NCBI RefSeq assembly: GCF_964340395.1
Contig: NC_135564.1
Span: 8,085,361 to 8,149,360, forward strand
Source of the DNA: Glandiceps talaboti
Lineage: Eukaryota; Hemichordata; Enteropneusta; Spengelidae
Direction of reading: 5' to 3'
DNA: 64,000 bases
Shown: positions 11,946 to 25,100 of the stretch, in pieces
Layout of the letters: each line of letters starts with the position of its first letter
Position numbering within the stretch: the first letter of the stretch is position 1
Notes under the pieces: generated by a model
What the model saw: only the letters and a program-made list of their open reading frames with translations
Database searches by the model: none
What the model was told of the DNA's origin: nothing
Program-made: the position numbers and the translations under genes

Positions 11946-13290
11946 GATTGAAGGCAACGACATATTGGAATAAAAATTGGTTTATTTTACACCAATGTCA
12001 GATGATGACAGCAAGTGGCACAGCCATCACATTATGGATATATCTATCTGGTTATGAACTGATTACGACAACTTTTACAAGAAGTATATTTCTTATGTGA
12101 TAACGGAGTATATGTACTGATGATGTCCATCAACGCAACAGGGATAAATTAAAATACCATTATTTCACACTCTTTATGTCAGTTATCAAATTACGTCATT
12201 CTGTATTTTTTTTAACAACCTGTATGCAACAGCTCAAGTGCTACAAATCCTCAAAGTTCCATAGAATGGTTTCCATGGCAATAATGCCGTCAGCATTTCA
12301 TGAACTGTGTAGAATATTAATCATATTACATGTATTTCTTAGGCCACAACATGTCAGTCTCTCTCTGAATGAAGTGAAAATTCTACTCATCACACGCTTC
12401 GAAAAACTAGTAAAACACATTCCAAAATATTCGCCTTTCAATTAAAAAAGTGGTCAAAGTGCTATAGCAATTATAAATTTTTTGTGTGAAAATTTGACAG
12501 CAAAGGTTCACGTTCTTTTTCATTTTGTAAACAACTGGACATTCATATCCATGGAAACGGTATCAATGACCTTTGACCTGCCTAATGATTATTCAGAATT
12601 GATTGACAAAAGAATGAAATAGTCCAGCTTTTCTAAGTTTTAGGTTATTCACAAAATGATGTTTTCTGAATCTCTTTGAAAAAACAGTACACGATGAAAA
12701 CCATTACTTCAAATAAAAGAGAGTGAAATGTTGTGCCAAGTTCATCCATAATATTATTTTTTAACTTCCATTTCTCAAAAAACCACTTCTCAATAGCCTG
12801 GTCAAGTAGTTGATATCATTCTAAACACAAAAGCTGACTCACAAGACCTAAAAAAAAAATTGTTTGGTTCCAGTTACCCGACCCCCACCTAGTTTTTCAC
12901 ATTTCACTGGCAAACCTAACTTTATTAAAAACATATTCGAGAAAAAAAAAAAATTGCAAAAAATTATGAAGAAATAGTGGATACAGAAACTGACCAACTT
13001 AAAAAGACAATATAAAACTGTTCTTCTGATCTCTAATGGCTGTACATCTGATAAGAAGAAACCAATAACACAGAGACTATATGGAAAACAACGGAAAACA
13101 TACCTACCTGAACTAGACACTCGCATATGAAATAAAATAGAAAACAAAATCTACCAACCCCCATCTATTCTGAAATTGAGCGTAATTGGAACAAAACAAT
13201 TTTTAAATGACCTTTATGTTAGATAAAGACATAAAGTTAACATTTATGTTGTAGCAAATCATGACGTGACTCAACAAATACATAGGAGGT

Positions 13291-13448
13291 CAATCTGATT
13301 AAAATCCGATGTGGTGAAAGCGGCTAGATGTCCTTATTTACCTCTATTCATCGTGTTGTGACGTTTGTTTTGTTCGGAGTGATCGCCGCCTTCAGAGGTA
13401 AATAAGGACATCGAGCCGCTTTCACCACATCGGATTTTAATCAGATTG
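13291..13448. mobile_element. Fold-back MITE with 9-bp target duplication (Mutator-like?)
   Basis: Two 55-bp arms (13291-13345 and 13394-13448) are almost perfect reverse complements starting CAATCTGATTAAAATCCGAT, around a 48-bp centre. The 9-mer ATAGGAGGT flanks both sides (13282-13290, 13449-13457). Long terminal arms plus a 9-bp duplication fit Mutator-like elements. Confidence 0.88.
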
Positions 13449-14039
13449 ATAGGAGGTATGACTATAATAGCAACAAATAGAAGGTATTATACCAAAACAA
13501 GAGGCGTGGATGGACATCAAAAGCTTTCCTTTTTCTCATCTTATGTACATACGACATCAAACTAGTTTTTCAGAGAAATAGAAATAAGTGAGAAGTGAAA
13601 AAAAAAAGCAATGCAATGCAACAAAAAGTACAACGTATAAAAGTTTCAAGAGGGTGCATTGCCCCTGCTTATTTAATCTGTGCATAAAATATTTCTACGT
13701 TTCAGAAATTTATCTTACACCATTCTGATTTTTTTTTGTTTTAACTTTAAGATTTCGTAAACATGTTTTTATAAAATATTCATTAAAGATATGCTTTAAA
13801 CATTAATGTCTCAATTTAATTACGAAAACACATGAAATATCTTTTTCAAAGATGTTATTTCATAAACTATGTCTGAAATATTTTGTTTTGTAATGTAACT
13901 ATCATAAATGACTGCCCGAAATGTTGCACACTATTACATGTCTCTCAAATGTTGATTTCTTAATGCAACTTTGTATTGTATATCGCAAAACAACATTGAA
14001 TATCAATTTCGTAACGTAATTATCATTACAATGTAAACA

Positions 14040-14790
14040 TCATAACATTTCATAACATTATTTTTGCAACACAAAATCACATGTCAATTTTGTCTGGAAA
14101 TGTCACTTTCATAACATTATTTTTGCAACACAAAATCACGTCAATTTTGTCATTCAAATATCTGGAAATGTCACTTTCATAACATTATTTTTGCAACACA
14201 AAATCACATGTCAATTTCGTGATGTAAGTATTGCAAAACATGTCAATTTCAAACTGTTACTATTGCAAAAACAAAATCACATGTTAATTTCGTAATGTAA
14301 GTATTGCAAAACAACATCTTGAAGTGTCACTTTCATAACAATACTTTGGCAAAACAACATTGAATATCAATTTCGTAATGCACTTATCATTAAACGTCTG
14401 AAAATGTTACTTACATAATGTTACATTTGCAGTGCAAAACAACATTTGATTTTCATAATGCAACTATGAGAGGGGTTAACTGATGTGTGAGGGAGCCCCA
14501 TCACGGAATACCTTACAGACTACTACTATTGTACAACATCTGGAAATGTGAATTTCATAATTTTACTATCACGAAACAAAATCATGTCAATTTCGTATTG
14601 CAAAACATGTCAATTTCAAACAGTTTCTATTGCAAAAAACAAAATCATGTTAATTTCGTAATGCAAGTATTGTAAAACATGTCAATTTCAAACAGTTACT
14701 ATTGCAAAAAACAAAATCATGTTAATTTCGTAATGCAAGTATTGTAAAACAACATCTTGAAGTGTCAATTTCATAATCAACAACATTTGA
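14040..14790. repeat. Diverged tandem repeat region
   Basis: Blocks such as CATAACATTATTTTTGCAAC, ACAAAATCACATGTCAATTT and TCGTAATGCAAGTATTG recur many times with irregular spacing of about 45-75 bp. Confidence 0.75.
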
Positions 14791-15299
14791 CTCACATTTT
14801 GAATAAATACATTTACACACTTAAACAGTCATTTTTATCAAGTGAAAGAATTCAAGTGAATAAAACTCCAGAGTATATTTAAAATATATCATCAAATATT
14901 TGTGTCATAAACATGCACATATATCTACTTTAAGATACTCGTCCTACGATGAATTAACTTGCCTGGAAAAAGATTAAATTATAATATGAATTAAATTAAA
15001 AATGTTAATTTTTTATTATCAGAGCCGCAAAGTTCTACACTAGGAGTATTTAAGGACTACTATGTACTATAAAATTACTTTCTTATCATCATGAATTACT
15101 TCATTTCAAGCTTTGAACTTATTTGACCTACCCTACTCAGTGATGGATGTTAATGAAGTCCCAATGACACGATCACCTAAAACTGAAAGATATTTCTACA
15201 AAGTCAGAAAAACTCTAAGCAAAAAAAAGTACTCTTTCTCGTCAACTCCCAAATCCTAACCATAAACAATTACACAGTATTTCAATCAATAACAAATAA

Positions 15300-15800
15300 A
15301 TATCAAAATCACAATCCAATATGGCTGCCACAATCCAATATGGCCGCATCTTTATGAACCCAATATTTAAATAAATCTGAGATGAGTATGTGGCCTAAAT
15401 TACTAGTTACTGAAATCTGTGACAAAAATTCACCTTAAGATTGTTTTCTACGAAAAAATAAAAGCTTGTGCTCGGAAACAAAGTACATGTATGTAACAAT
15501 TCTACGATGTATCTCTGTAACTAATAAAGCCCAGGTCACTACTTGCCCCTTATAACAATAGAAACTAACATTCTTAGCTTTGGGGTGTGAGATGGAGGGG
15601 TGGGGCAAAAGAAGAATGAAAGAGAACTTCTCTTCATTGTTTGTATGAATAAATATCAAAATCACAATCCAATATGGCTGCCACCGTCCAATATGGCTTC
15701 CACCATCCAATATGGTGGATTGTGGTAGCCATATTGGATTGTGGTAGCCATTGGCTACAATCCAATATGGCTGTCGCAATCCAATATGGCTGCCACAATC
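15300..15800. repeat. Direct and inverted repeats around CAATCCAATATGGCTGCCAC
   Basis: ATATCAAAATCACAATCCAA begins both 15301 and 15656 blocks. In 15660-15800 the motif CCAATATGGCTGCC occurs in both orientations several times, so this stretch can fold. Confidence 0.75.
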
Positions 15801-16264
15801 TATTCAATTTGAAAGTGTTGTTATTCATTGCCAAATTCATAACGACCTGGTGTCATTATATTTCAGAAATGCGATTTATTTGGTAGATTTTCACAATTCC
15901 AATTTTACATTAAAATTAACCATTCATTTTGTACTCTAAACAAATCATAACCCAGTATTACATATACTCCTTGTGTCTATTTCAACCTCGAGTCAACAGG
16001 TCAGAAATGTAACAAAAATATGCATAATTAACAAAGTGCGAAAACAATATATGAAGTCTATGAAATACATTTTTTTTTATTGTAAACTTAAACTTGAATA
16101 AAATATAATGAATTTAGGCAAGTACAGTCAAATAACTTACAAAATATTATGTTTTATTACAAATTCAATAAAATAACTATAAACGCTGCTAGTATAGACT
16201 AGTTCATTCTTTAGTACGGACTCAATGAATATATGGGTTTTGTTTTTCGAAATCATTGTCATTC

Positions 16265-16455
16265 TTGTCATTTGGTAAGGGGGGGAGGGGAGGGTACACT
16301 ACCCTGATGCCATGTCTCTGCTGTCAGCAAGGGGAAGGGGAGGGTACACTACCATGATGCCATGCATGTCTCTGCTGTCAGTAAGGGGAACGAACCAACA
16401 TGTCTTTGTATGGGGGGGGGGGAGGGGGGGGGGGGTACATTACCAGTATACCATG
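16265..16455. repeat. Minisatellite about 65 bp with G-runs
   Basis: Three copies containing GGGGAGGGTACACTACC, TGATGCCATG and TCTCTGCTGTCAG. Confidence 0.8.
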
Positions 16456-16920
16456 CCTCTGTTGCTACTTAGACAACAGGTACTATTTTTGCATTAACTA
16501 ACCATAGGAAAACAAGACCGAATAATTTGTCAATATTTCCACTTCTGTACAAACTCATAAGTTTCAAAATGACTGGATAACTTCTGCCATGAGCTGAAAC
16601 ATCAAAGGAAAAAAAGTGTGCTACTCAGTGGCGTCATGCTTAAAAGCTTGTCATCTAATCTAAATATGTAGGATCTACTGTTGTCATGACAATGAGGTCA
16701 CTCACATCATGCTATAAAACCTGTGATGTTATATAATCTCTCAAGTGAAATAGAATTTATAAACATTCATTGCAGGTGTTTTCATACCCGCTATAAATGT
16801 CAATACACTGGATACTACGATGTGATTGGTTGCAACAAGATTCGTTGCACAATGGAATGGCTGCAGTAGTTAGTATAAGTCAGTTGTGGGTGTAGAGAGT
16901 GGTTACAGCATTGGAAACAA

Positions 16921-17208
16921 TAGCCCCATTTACACGTAGGTCGTCCTACCTGAGGCAGTCCAAAGTCCTACCTGAGGTAGGATAGGTTTGTGTCTACACA
17001 TAGGAAGGTTGTGGCGTAGATGTCGCGCGTTCCATCCTGACAGTACATAGTGTCAAAGTCAGGAGGGTTTCAGGAAACCTCTCAAAGGTGTGTTAAAGTC
17101 AGGACGGTTGCAGGACGATTTCAGGACACGTTTGCGTCTACATGGGCTTCAAACTGTCCTGAATCCTAACTCAGGTAGGAATTTTAGTGCCGTGTAGATG
17201 GGGCTACT
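16921..17208. mobile_element. MITE with TAGCCCCATTTACACG ends
   Basis: Left end TAGCCCCATTTACACG and right end CGTGTAGATGGGGCTA are inverted repeats (one mismatch). The interior carries repeats of CCTACCTGAGG and TCAGGACGGTT in both orientations. Confidence 0.75.
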
Positions 17209-18315
17209 GTCTAAGGATAACACTACTGAACTATACAAATGTTGTAGATCTTTCATTTAAAATAGTGTTTTATTGCATGTTACCACCAGGGCTTTACACT
17301 TTCTAATTTTAGGCAAGGAGGACTGAATGATTCACTTCATCTACTGGGTATTTACTAAGTTTCAGGTGAAATATGAAACACCTCCCCCCCCCCCCCCCCC
17401 CCCCCCCCCCAAGCCAAATCCCCATCCGTACCCCCACAATATGCAGTCTATGGAATGGCAAGCAATGGCTGAAATACTTTGAATGTATCCTGCTATTATT
17501 TGTACTGGTTCATTTTATGATTAGCAGAGTTTGTATATATACTATTGTCAGATTCCTGTCTGGGTTAAAAATCATGGAAATTCCAGTAAGAGGAAACAGT
17601 TTTTAATTAAAAAAATATGTCATATCAGAGAAGGCATAACACATATCAATGGACGTAATCGCTGTGTTATAGTCTTGTCGTGATTGTGTTAATCAAAACT
17701 GCCCCACCCATCCCCCTAACCTCCTGCGCCCATCCCTTACAAAGGAAAAATTACCACACAATCTGCATGTACAGTGACCAAAGTTGTTTTTAAATTCATA
17801 GGGTGGGACCAACTACGAAGGTATACCCAAGATACATCGGACTTCTAATGATTCTATGGACAGTGTCTGACAACGAGCTATATTGCAATTACAACATACA
17901 GCTAAAATACACTTTTTTTTTAAAGTCAGGATTGACATTTCCTACACATCAACGAATACTGTAATTACAAATGTTAAATATCTCTCTTCAAAATGGGAAT
18001 GTCAAGCTACATTTTTTTCATATTTGTTTAAAAAGAAACGTGAAACAACCACTATATATATTTACAGTGATGACGGTAACCCTTGGATACCAATGTTAAT
18101 AACTATGTAGGCTAGATTCTTTCATTCTGAACTACAACTACATTAGAGAGGTCACACTGTTTCCTTTCTTAAAATCAGCTTAAAGTTTTGAACAAATTGA
18201 TTCTGCACACAGAAATTTGTTATAAAAGATTGATAAATCTCTGTATGTGACTCACAATATGCCACCACTTGAATACTAGCAGCTGCCATGCATGCATATA
18301 GCTATTTTGAAGAAC

Positions 18316-18670
18316 AGCGCCCCCAGTGTTAATTTGGGAGAAAACGCCCTCTAGTGGTATGACGTTGATATTGAGAGGAGTGTTCTTTTCATTGCAAGTG
18401 ATGCAGCAGAGTTTCTGTGACATCGCACAGTAAAAATGTAATCAAACATTACTGTCAAAATGTGTTCAACCACAAGGTGTTGAAAACAATACTAAGATTT
18501 TCATTTCTTCACATATTTAACAATGTTTATGACAAAAGACATACTCTAAAAACTTCTCTTCTCGCTTTAGAAAGTATACTATTACTTAGGGCTGTAAGCT
18601 TTCTTAACTAGAGGAACCTATTTGAGAAAAAGTACAACACTAGAGGGGGCTATTTGTTTCCTTGAGGGCG
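18316..18670. promoter_or_regulatory. Cluster of CTCF-like motifs downstream of PCIF1
   Basis: ACCACTAGAGGGCGT (minus, 18344-18358), CACTGGGGGCGCT (minus, 18316-18328) and ACACTAGAGGGGGC (plus, 18637-18650) match the conserved core of the CTCF motif. Binding is inferred only. Confidence 0.4.
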
Positions 18671-18917
18671 CTGTTTAATGAAAAATGATGTATTCTCCGC
18701 AATAATTGACAAAATGAAACTATTTTCAGAAAGTACTAATCTAGCTGCTGACATTGAAATGATTTCTGGGAGATAAAATATTGGCAGGTTCAGGAATAAT
18801 ATTGCAAAAACATTCATTAAAATAGTCCATGTCTTGTATGTGGACATGTAATGTTCATTGGGAACCAGTTGATTGGGGATAGCCATGTACCATTTTGATT
18901 TGAAACCCAGCCAACAT

Positions 18918-19182
18918 TTACCTGCTGGTGTGGCTACTACTACTAGTACTACTTGCTGTGCTGTTACGCCGTGTGTTGCTGTTACTGCTGCTGTTGCTGT
19001 TTGTGCTAGTCTTGTTGTCAAGCTTCATCGTTGCTGTTGTTGCAGCTTCATTGCCAATTGGTCTGAAAGCATGAAGCAGCTCCTCAACTTTTTCCTTTGT
19101 TGGTCCCCATTTTTCATAACCAGCCTGGTTTTGTAGGAAGAATACCAACGTTCCATGTACTGCTCTGTAGTACAACTCAGTA
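18918..19182 (-). CDS. PCIF1: PCIF1 last coding exon
   Basis: Residues 640-727: [39 protein letters not shown], then a low-complexity Asn/Thr/Ser tail. TAA stop at 18920-18918. The stop lies inside a donor-like AG|GTAAAT, so a further 3' exon cannot be excluded. Confidence 0.88.
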
Positions 19183-22100
19183 CTGTAAATAGATACAAGA
19201 TAACACTGTAAATAGTAATACACACATATATACATACATACATACATACATACATACATACTAGTACATACATACATACATACATACATACATACATACA
19301 TACATACATACATACATACATACATACACACACACATATACATACATACATACATACATACATACATACATACAATACATACATACATACATACATGCAC
19401 ACACACACACACACACACACATCCATCCATCCATCCATACATACATACACACACATACATTGCATACATACACATTCATACATACAATCACATATTATAC
19501 ATACATACATACATACATACATACATACATACATACATACACACATTCATACACACACAGACATAGACACAGACACAGACACACACGTACACACACACAT
19601 AGACACACACACAACAATGAATTGTAGTTCAGTAATGCTAACAAAAATTAAGTAAATATGGTAATTAGTTGAATGTGTTGTAACGACCTAGAACTATCTC
19701 AAACACAATCCTACATTCATTTCCCATTTTACAGTGGATTTGCCAATTTCTGTTGGTAGCATGCTGTTCAAGTCATTGACCTTTGACACTTACTAGTCTG
19801 TGAAGTCTAAGAATAAAGCTTACTTTGAACAAGTGTGTTGTGTTCCACTTCTGTATTCATGTTCAAATGCAGGTATAACACATTGTTTTCTCTTGTACCT
19901 GGGGGGAGGTCAAATATATGTCATGAATGGTCACAATGTATTATTTGGTATATTAGTATCACACATTTACATCAGTCTACATACATACCATCCAGCATTG
20001 TATGATGGGAGACAGTCCGAAACTTTGTGTTTCCATTTCCGTGGTTAATTTTGTTACAAACTTAAGTATTCTTATGTTGTATTCCAATAACCAAAACATA
20101 TTACATCATGCCTAGCACCTGGTAGATTTCTGACGAAAATTACGACAATCATAATATACAAATGCAGGACAAGTAACTAATCGAACGCGCTAGAGTTTCA
20201 GTTACCAGTCATCTATGCACATACCAAATTACATCAAGCCCTGCTGACACAAAATTGCTTCTTAATGTAGAATGCACTTTGGGGGATATATCAAATTTCT
20301 TCACTAGCACTTCTCTCCAAACTTTGCCGTATGATCTAAACATACCAAAATAAAGATGTAACTTTTACTTGTTGTATCCCTATACTCCTTACCTGCTATC
20401 TTCCATCCTAGTTAAAGCTGGTGTAGGGGGGTCTCTCCATTCTGGTATGAACACTACGAATGACAGTGGATCATCGGTTTTACCCAGTAAATCCTAGTAA
20501 AAATAGATAATATGATGTTGATCAGGTATAAAGTAGCTAGAAGAGGAGTTTATCTAAGGACTGGAACATTGGTTTTACCCAGTAAATCCTAGTAAAATAG
20601 ATGATAAAAATTTGGTAATGAGATGACAGCACCAGAAATACCAACCTCAAAATGATCTACCATAGCTTCCATTAACTCTTCACCAAATGGTGGGTTGGCT
20701 TCAAATGAACCACTGACCGGATGGAAATCAAGGATGGGCCTACAAACAAACAAACAAACAAACAAACAAACAATAATCTTACTGAGAGAGGAACACAATT
20801 CAACAACATAATTTGATTTGTGTATAACATTTCACACTTAAAAATATCATATTTTTTCCACCTTCAATACAGTTCACCGGGTGTGAAATGATATCTATGT
20901 GTACTTGTTTCGGACAAGTGATTTAAAACCTTGGGCAAATTATTTTAACCAATGCTTATCCCAAGAGACAATTAGTAGAAATTCTCATGGTTATCAACTA
21001 AGGATCACAAGGCGGATGGTGATGGACAGCTTCGTCTGCCACTATTCAAGAACAACTTTTCTGTTCCTGCAGAAATTTTCAAAGTGATATTTTTGAAATA
21101 TATAAACATAAAGATGAATCATGATGGTACATATGAAGGTCGCAAAAAATATTCACTTTGTCACTTTGTGGCTGAGTACTCTTTGATTTAAGTTTTATTT
21201 TTCTAGTTTCCATTCGGCGAGTGCATGTTTTATTTCAACCCCTGTATCAAGGATACAAATTTGCTAACCCTGTGTCAGTCTGGTGTTCACAACAATAGTT
21301 CCTCCATGTGTTGGATTTTACTTTGCTGATGAATCGAAAATGTTTCAAGATGAGTAAATGACAAAATAGTAACTCACCCTCTAGAACCAAAGTATCCATC
21401 TGTATCGTTAAATGCTGAACAATATTGCCTAAAATAACAATTTAAAGGCGATGCAAAACATTCAAATGTCACGCCAAAAAGTCTGTGTAAAGCTTCAAAG
21501 ACAGATATAGGGAGTGCTCCTTGCAGGCCACTGCCCTCATTGGCTCGGATACCAAACATTGTCTGGGGAGGAAAGAAAACGAAATATGATCAACAAAAAC
21601 AGTTACTATATAGGTACTGTTCCTTGCAACCAACTGCCTTTGTTAGCTTGGATACTATGGCATGGATTGGAGAGACAATACCATGTACAAGCCAAGTTGA
21701 ACAAAAAAAAATATGGAATTTATACCCTGGTTGTTTTTTAATTTCTACTCAGAGAGTCAAAGAATTCCCCCCAAAATGTGATTCTACGAGTAGAAATAAT
21801 ATTTTTATTTTGAAATAAAAAAAACCACATCTTTTAAAATTTGTTAGATTCTGTAAATACTGATCTTTTTTCAAAACATAAAATAGTACTTTCTGATAAG
21901 CTGTACTTGTACTCTTTACCTGATATCTTTTCAGCAAACACCAAACTCTACCCAGGAAATTATCAAATCTAGGGTCTTCTCGACAGTGAAATCGGTATAG
22001 ATGCTCCTACAACGAAATGGAATAACAAGTGAATTAATTAAAAATAGCACATTAAGATTTTTAATATCAATTTAAAACATACCAAATGAAGAACAGATTG

Positions 22101-25100
22101 TAATTACATGCCTTTTATAGGCGAGACTGGGGTACAAAAGACCCCCTAACTTTGTGGTGGTTATTGTCAAACTTGAATGCGTACAGTGAACAACACAGCA
22201 TTTCCTCTATGAAAATCCATGACAACAATGAGCAGCTGGTGGCATTTGGTAATAAATTTGGTATGTATGGATGTATGAATGTCTTGGGAATGTGTGTGTT
22301 GTTACAGAAAGTTGCTATTTATACATGGTATTTGGACAAAATCAGATCAGACTAGGGTTTGTTTGTTTGTTACTCGTACTGTTACATTGATTAATTATTC
22401 AAAATTAGGATGTCCAGGTGCTAAAGACAACCACACAGGTGGCCAGCTCTGCCTTTTAATATACAGTTTTCTAAATTAATGTATATTTACATTTCTTTGT
22501 CAAAAGGTATGCATCTGTCACTCAGTAACTATAGCCCTGTCTCCACCTGAATTGATTCAATTAAATTGGTTCAAAATCGGTTTATGTCCACATGAGAAAA
22601 CTGAGCAACGGATTTTTATCAATAAACTGATACAAAACCATCCCCTGATGTGGTTTTGAACCGAGTCAACTAAATCTGTTCAAAACCGATTCAGCGCATT
22701 GTGAGGACGCGATGAACCAAATTTGATTCAACCAATTTCAAATCAATTCAAAATTCTACATGGGGACAGGGCTTATATCAATCACACAAGCCATGTGGAC
22801 ACTGGCATGAAATGAAAGAGACATGTGCAGAGCGTCACTGACGCAAATTATCAATTGCTAGCAGGGTGTCAAGTCCTGCTAGCACCCCACATACAGAACA
22901 CCATTCTGGCACTGTAAGATATGCTGGTTACCTTGGAAACATTTCATATTTTACTTACCAGTTTCTGAAAATGTGAACTATTGACTTTGCAAGTTTCATT
23001 TTTGCATTTCAAAACTGTATATTGATTTTCTATGGTATATTCCACTGTCGGCAACCTAGGTGACGGTGCTGCTAACTGTATTGAATAACATGGTACTTTC
23101 CTTACAGCCGGGTCTCGGAAGTATGGAATCTCTACAACCACAAAAAAACCAAAAAAACCCAGTGTTTTAGCTTAAATTTTGGCAACCAAAGAAACAGAAA
23201 GAGGATATTTGGTAAAACTCACATATATTTTCATATCTCTTACAAAACTTTTGATGAGAAAACCTGGTAGAAAAAAGTGTGGAATTCAGCTAGATTTTAC
23301 CTACTTTACTGCTCTTCCCAACAAGTCTTCATCGAAGACATAATCCTCCCACCAACATTTCAACATAGTAATTCGTATTCTGAATTCTTTATGACAAATA
23401 TGGCTTTCGTGTCGTCGTCCCCTCTCAATTTGCAAAGGATGCGAAGAGCAACAAAATCTCGACAGTGCTGTTCTAAATTTACAAATTTTAACACAGCTGC
23501 TTAGATATCTCTCTCTGGTTCAAGCACTGATTTGAAATCTCAATTGTGTTGTAATAAGTTTGTTTCTAAACATACAGTACTTCTGTGGTATAAACTAGTT
23601 TTTAGAACAAGGTCCTAAAATCAGCAGGTAAATACTCATATTATCACATCATCGTAGCATTGTTTGAAAAGTTGAGAAGTGACGATTTGGCAGAAGCCTA
23701 TCGATTTATACTTTTCAGTCTGAAGTACGGACATGTAAAAGAAGATGCAGTCAATAACACTGATCCAAGTATATTAACGGTTTTTTTTTACCTGTTATTC
23801 CGTGTTCTTTGAGAATCTCCCAGTGTTTATCACTCACTTTCTTGGCATATTCACACGATAAATGATACATCTTTGTACAAATCGCTTCTACTGACGATTT
23901 GGCTGCCTCTGTCAGATGAGGTCCACACTGAGTTTTCAGATGGGTTAGCCTTTCCTGATAAAGGTAAATTATTATATAATACCAGTTACATTGACATTCA
24001 AAATTGCATTATGGATTCCATGCACTATCATGTACATAGGCTGCAGTATACTGCATGCTCTTCAGGGAGTTGAAGTAAAATGGATCTCTTTAAACACAAC
24101 ATACTATTCGTACCAACGACAGCGGTAGTTCAATGCTATTGGAGCTTGTAAATAGATGTGATGACGTTATCGTGACATCCTCACATAATTACTTTCAGGC
24201 TGGAGGTTGAGTCTGTAGTACCATGATCTGGAGACAATCTGGACAATTTGCAAAAGATGGCCATTTTGAAATTGACATGTGTTAAAAAAAATTACATAAT
24301 GTAAACAATAACTATTTAAATCTAGAAGCTGACATGTACCTTGCATTCCTCCAATGAAGCTGATTGTTGACTTCGTAGCCACGAGAAAGTGTCTTCAACG
24401 TTCCATTTGACAACCTTACGACTCTCTGGCGAAACATTTCTGATAAAAACAAAATTTACTCATTCAAATCATTTTTGATGAGGTAAAGTTTTATGAGGTT
24501 AAGTTTTATTTATGTAACTTATTCAAAACATGTTTGATGAAGTCAAGTTAACATACAGATTTACAGACCATTCTGCTTACATATAGTGTTGTGTGTCACA
24601 GTTGTTTCATTCTTTACTCCACTAAATTTACCCATCTAGCAACTGATACCTACTGGTACTAGTGGTAGAGATGATTTATACTAGACAGTGTAGAACTTCA
24701 CTCTGTAAAAAATCCCCGCCCACATACACACATTTCCCATGAACACCCCCCCCCCCCCCCCACCCAACACACACACACACACACCCAAAAGATCTACTAG
24801 TATGTATACATATTCCTACATATTCTGATAATGGCAAGGTAGACAGCATAATTCCCTACCTTGAATTGATCATTTTCTTGGCAGCCTCTACGTATCTGAA
24901 AAGCTGCTTTCTTGCATCATTTGCGTATTTAGGACGAAATAGTTTGACTGGGATGTCATTGATTATTTCTCGATACATGGATGGAGAAATCTCCTTTGGA
25001 CAGTTGCTCGGTAACAGTGGGTCATTTCCCCTATCACACACCTTCCTTTCAAGTAACCATCTGTTAAAAGACTCCTTAGGAGCATGGATATCTGTGGGGG

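Larger units (their letters stand above)
8560..18915. other. Intergenic region between convergent ADAMTS-like and PCIF1 genes
   Basis: No coding exon recognised. It contains MITEs at 10.3, 13.3 and 16.9 kb, poly-A/T-rich stretches, a TATG microsatellite and tandem repeats at 14.0-14.8 and 16.3 kb. Short open frames here have no family signature. Confidence 0.6.

Noticed and set aside
12848-13147. 99-codon minus frame rich in F and C
   Set aside because: Driven by A/T-rich sequence antisense to poly-A tracts; no splice or domain evidence.
18918-19655. Long open frames of repeating MYVC/IHTH-type residues
   Set aside because: Products of the (CATA)n microsatellite; only the part below 19182 on the minus strand is real PCIF1 exon.
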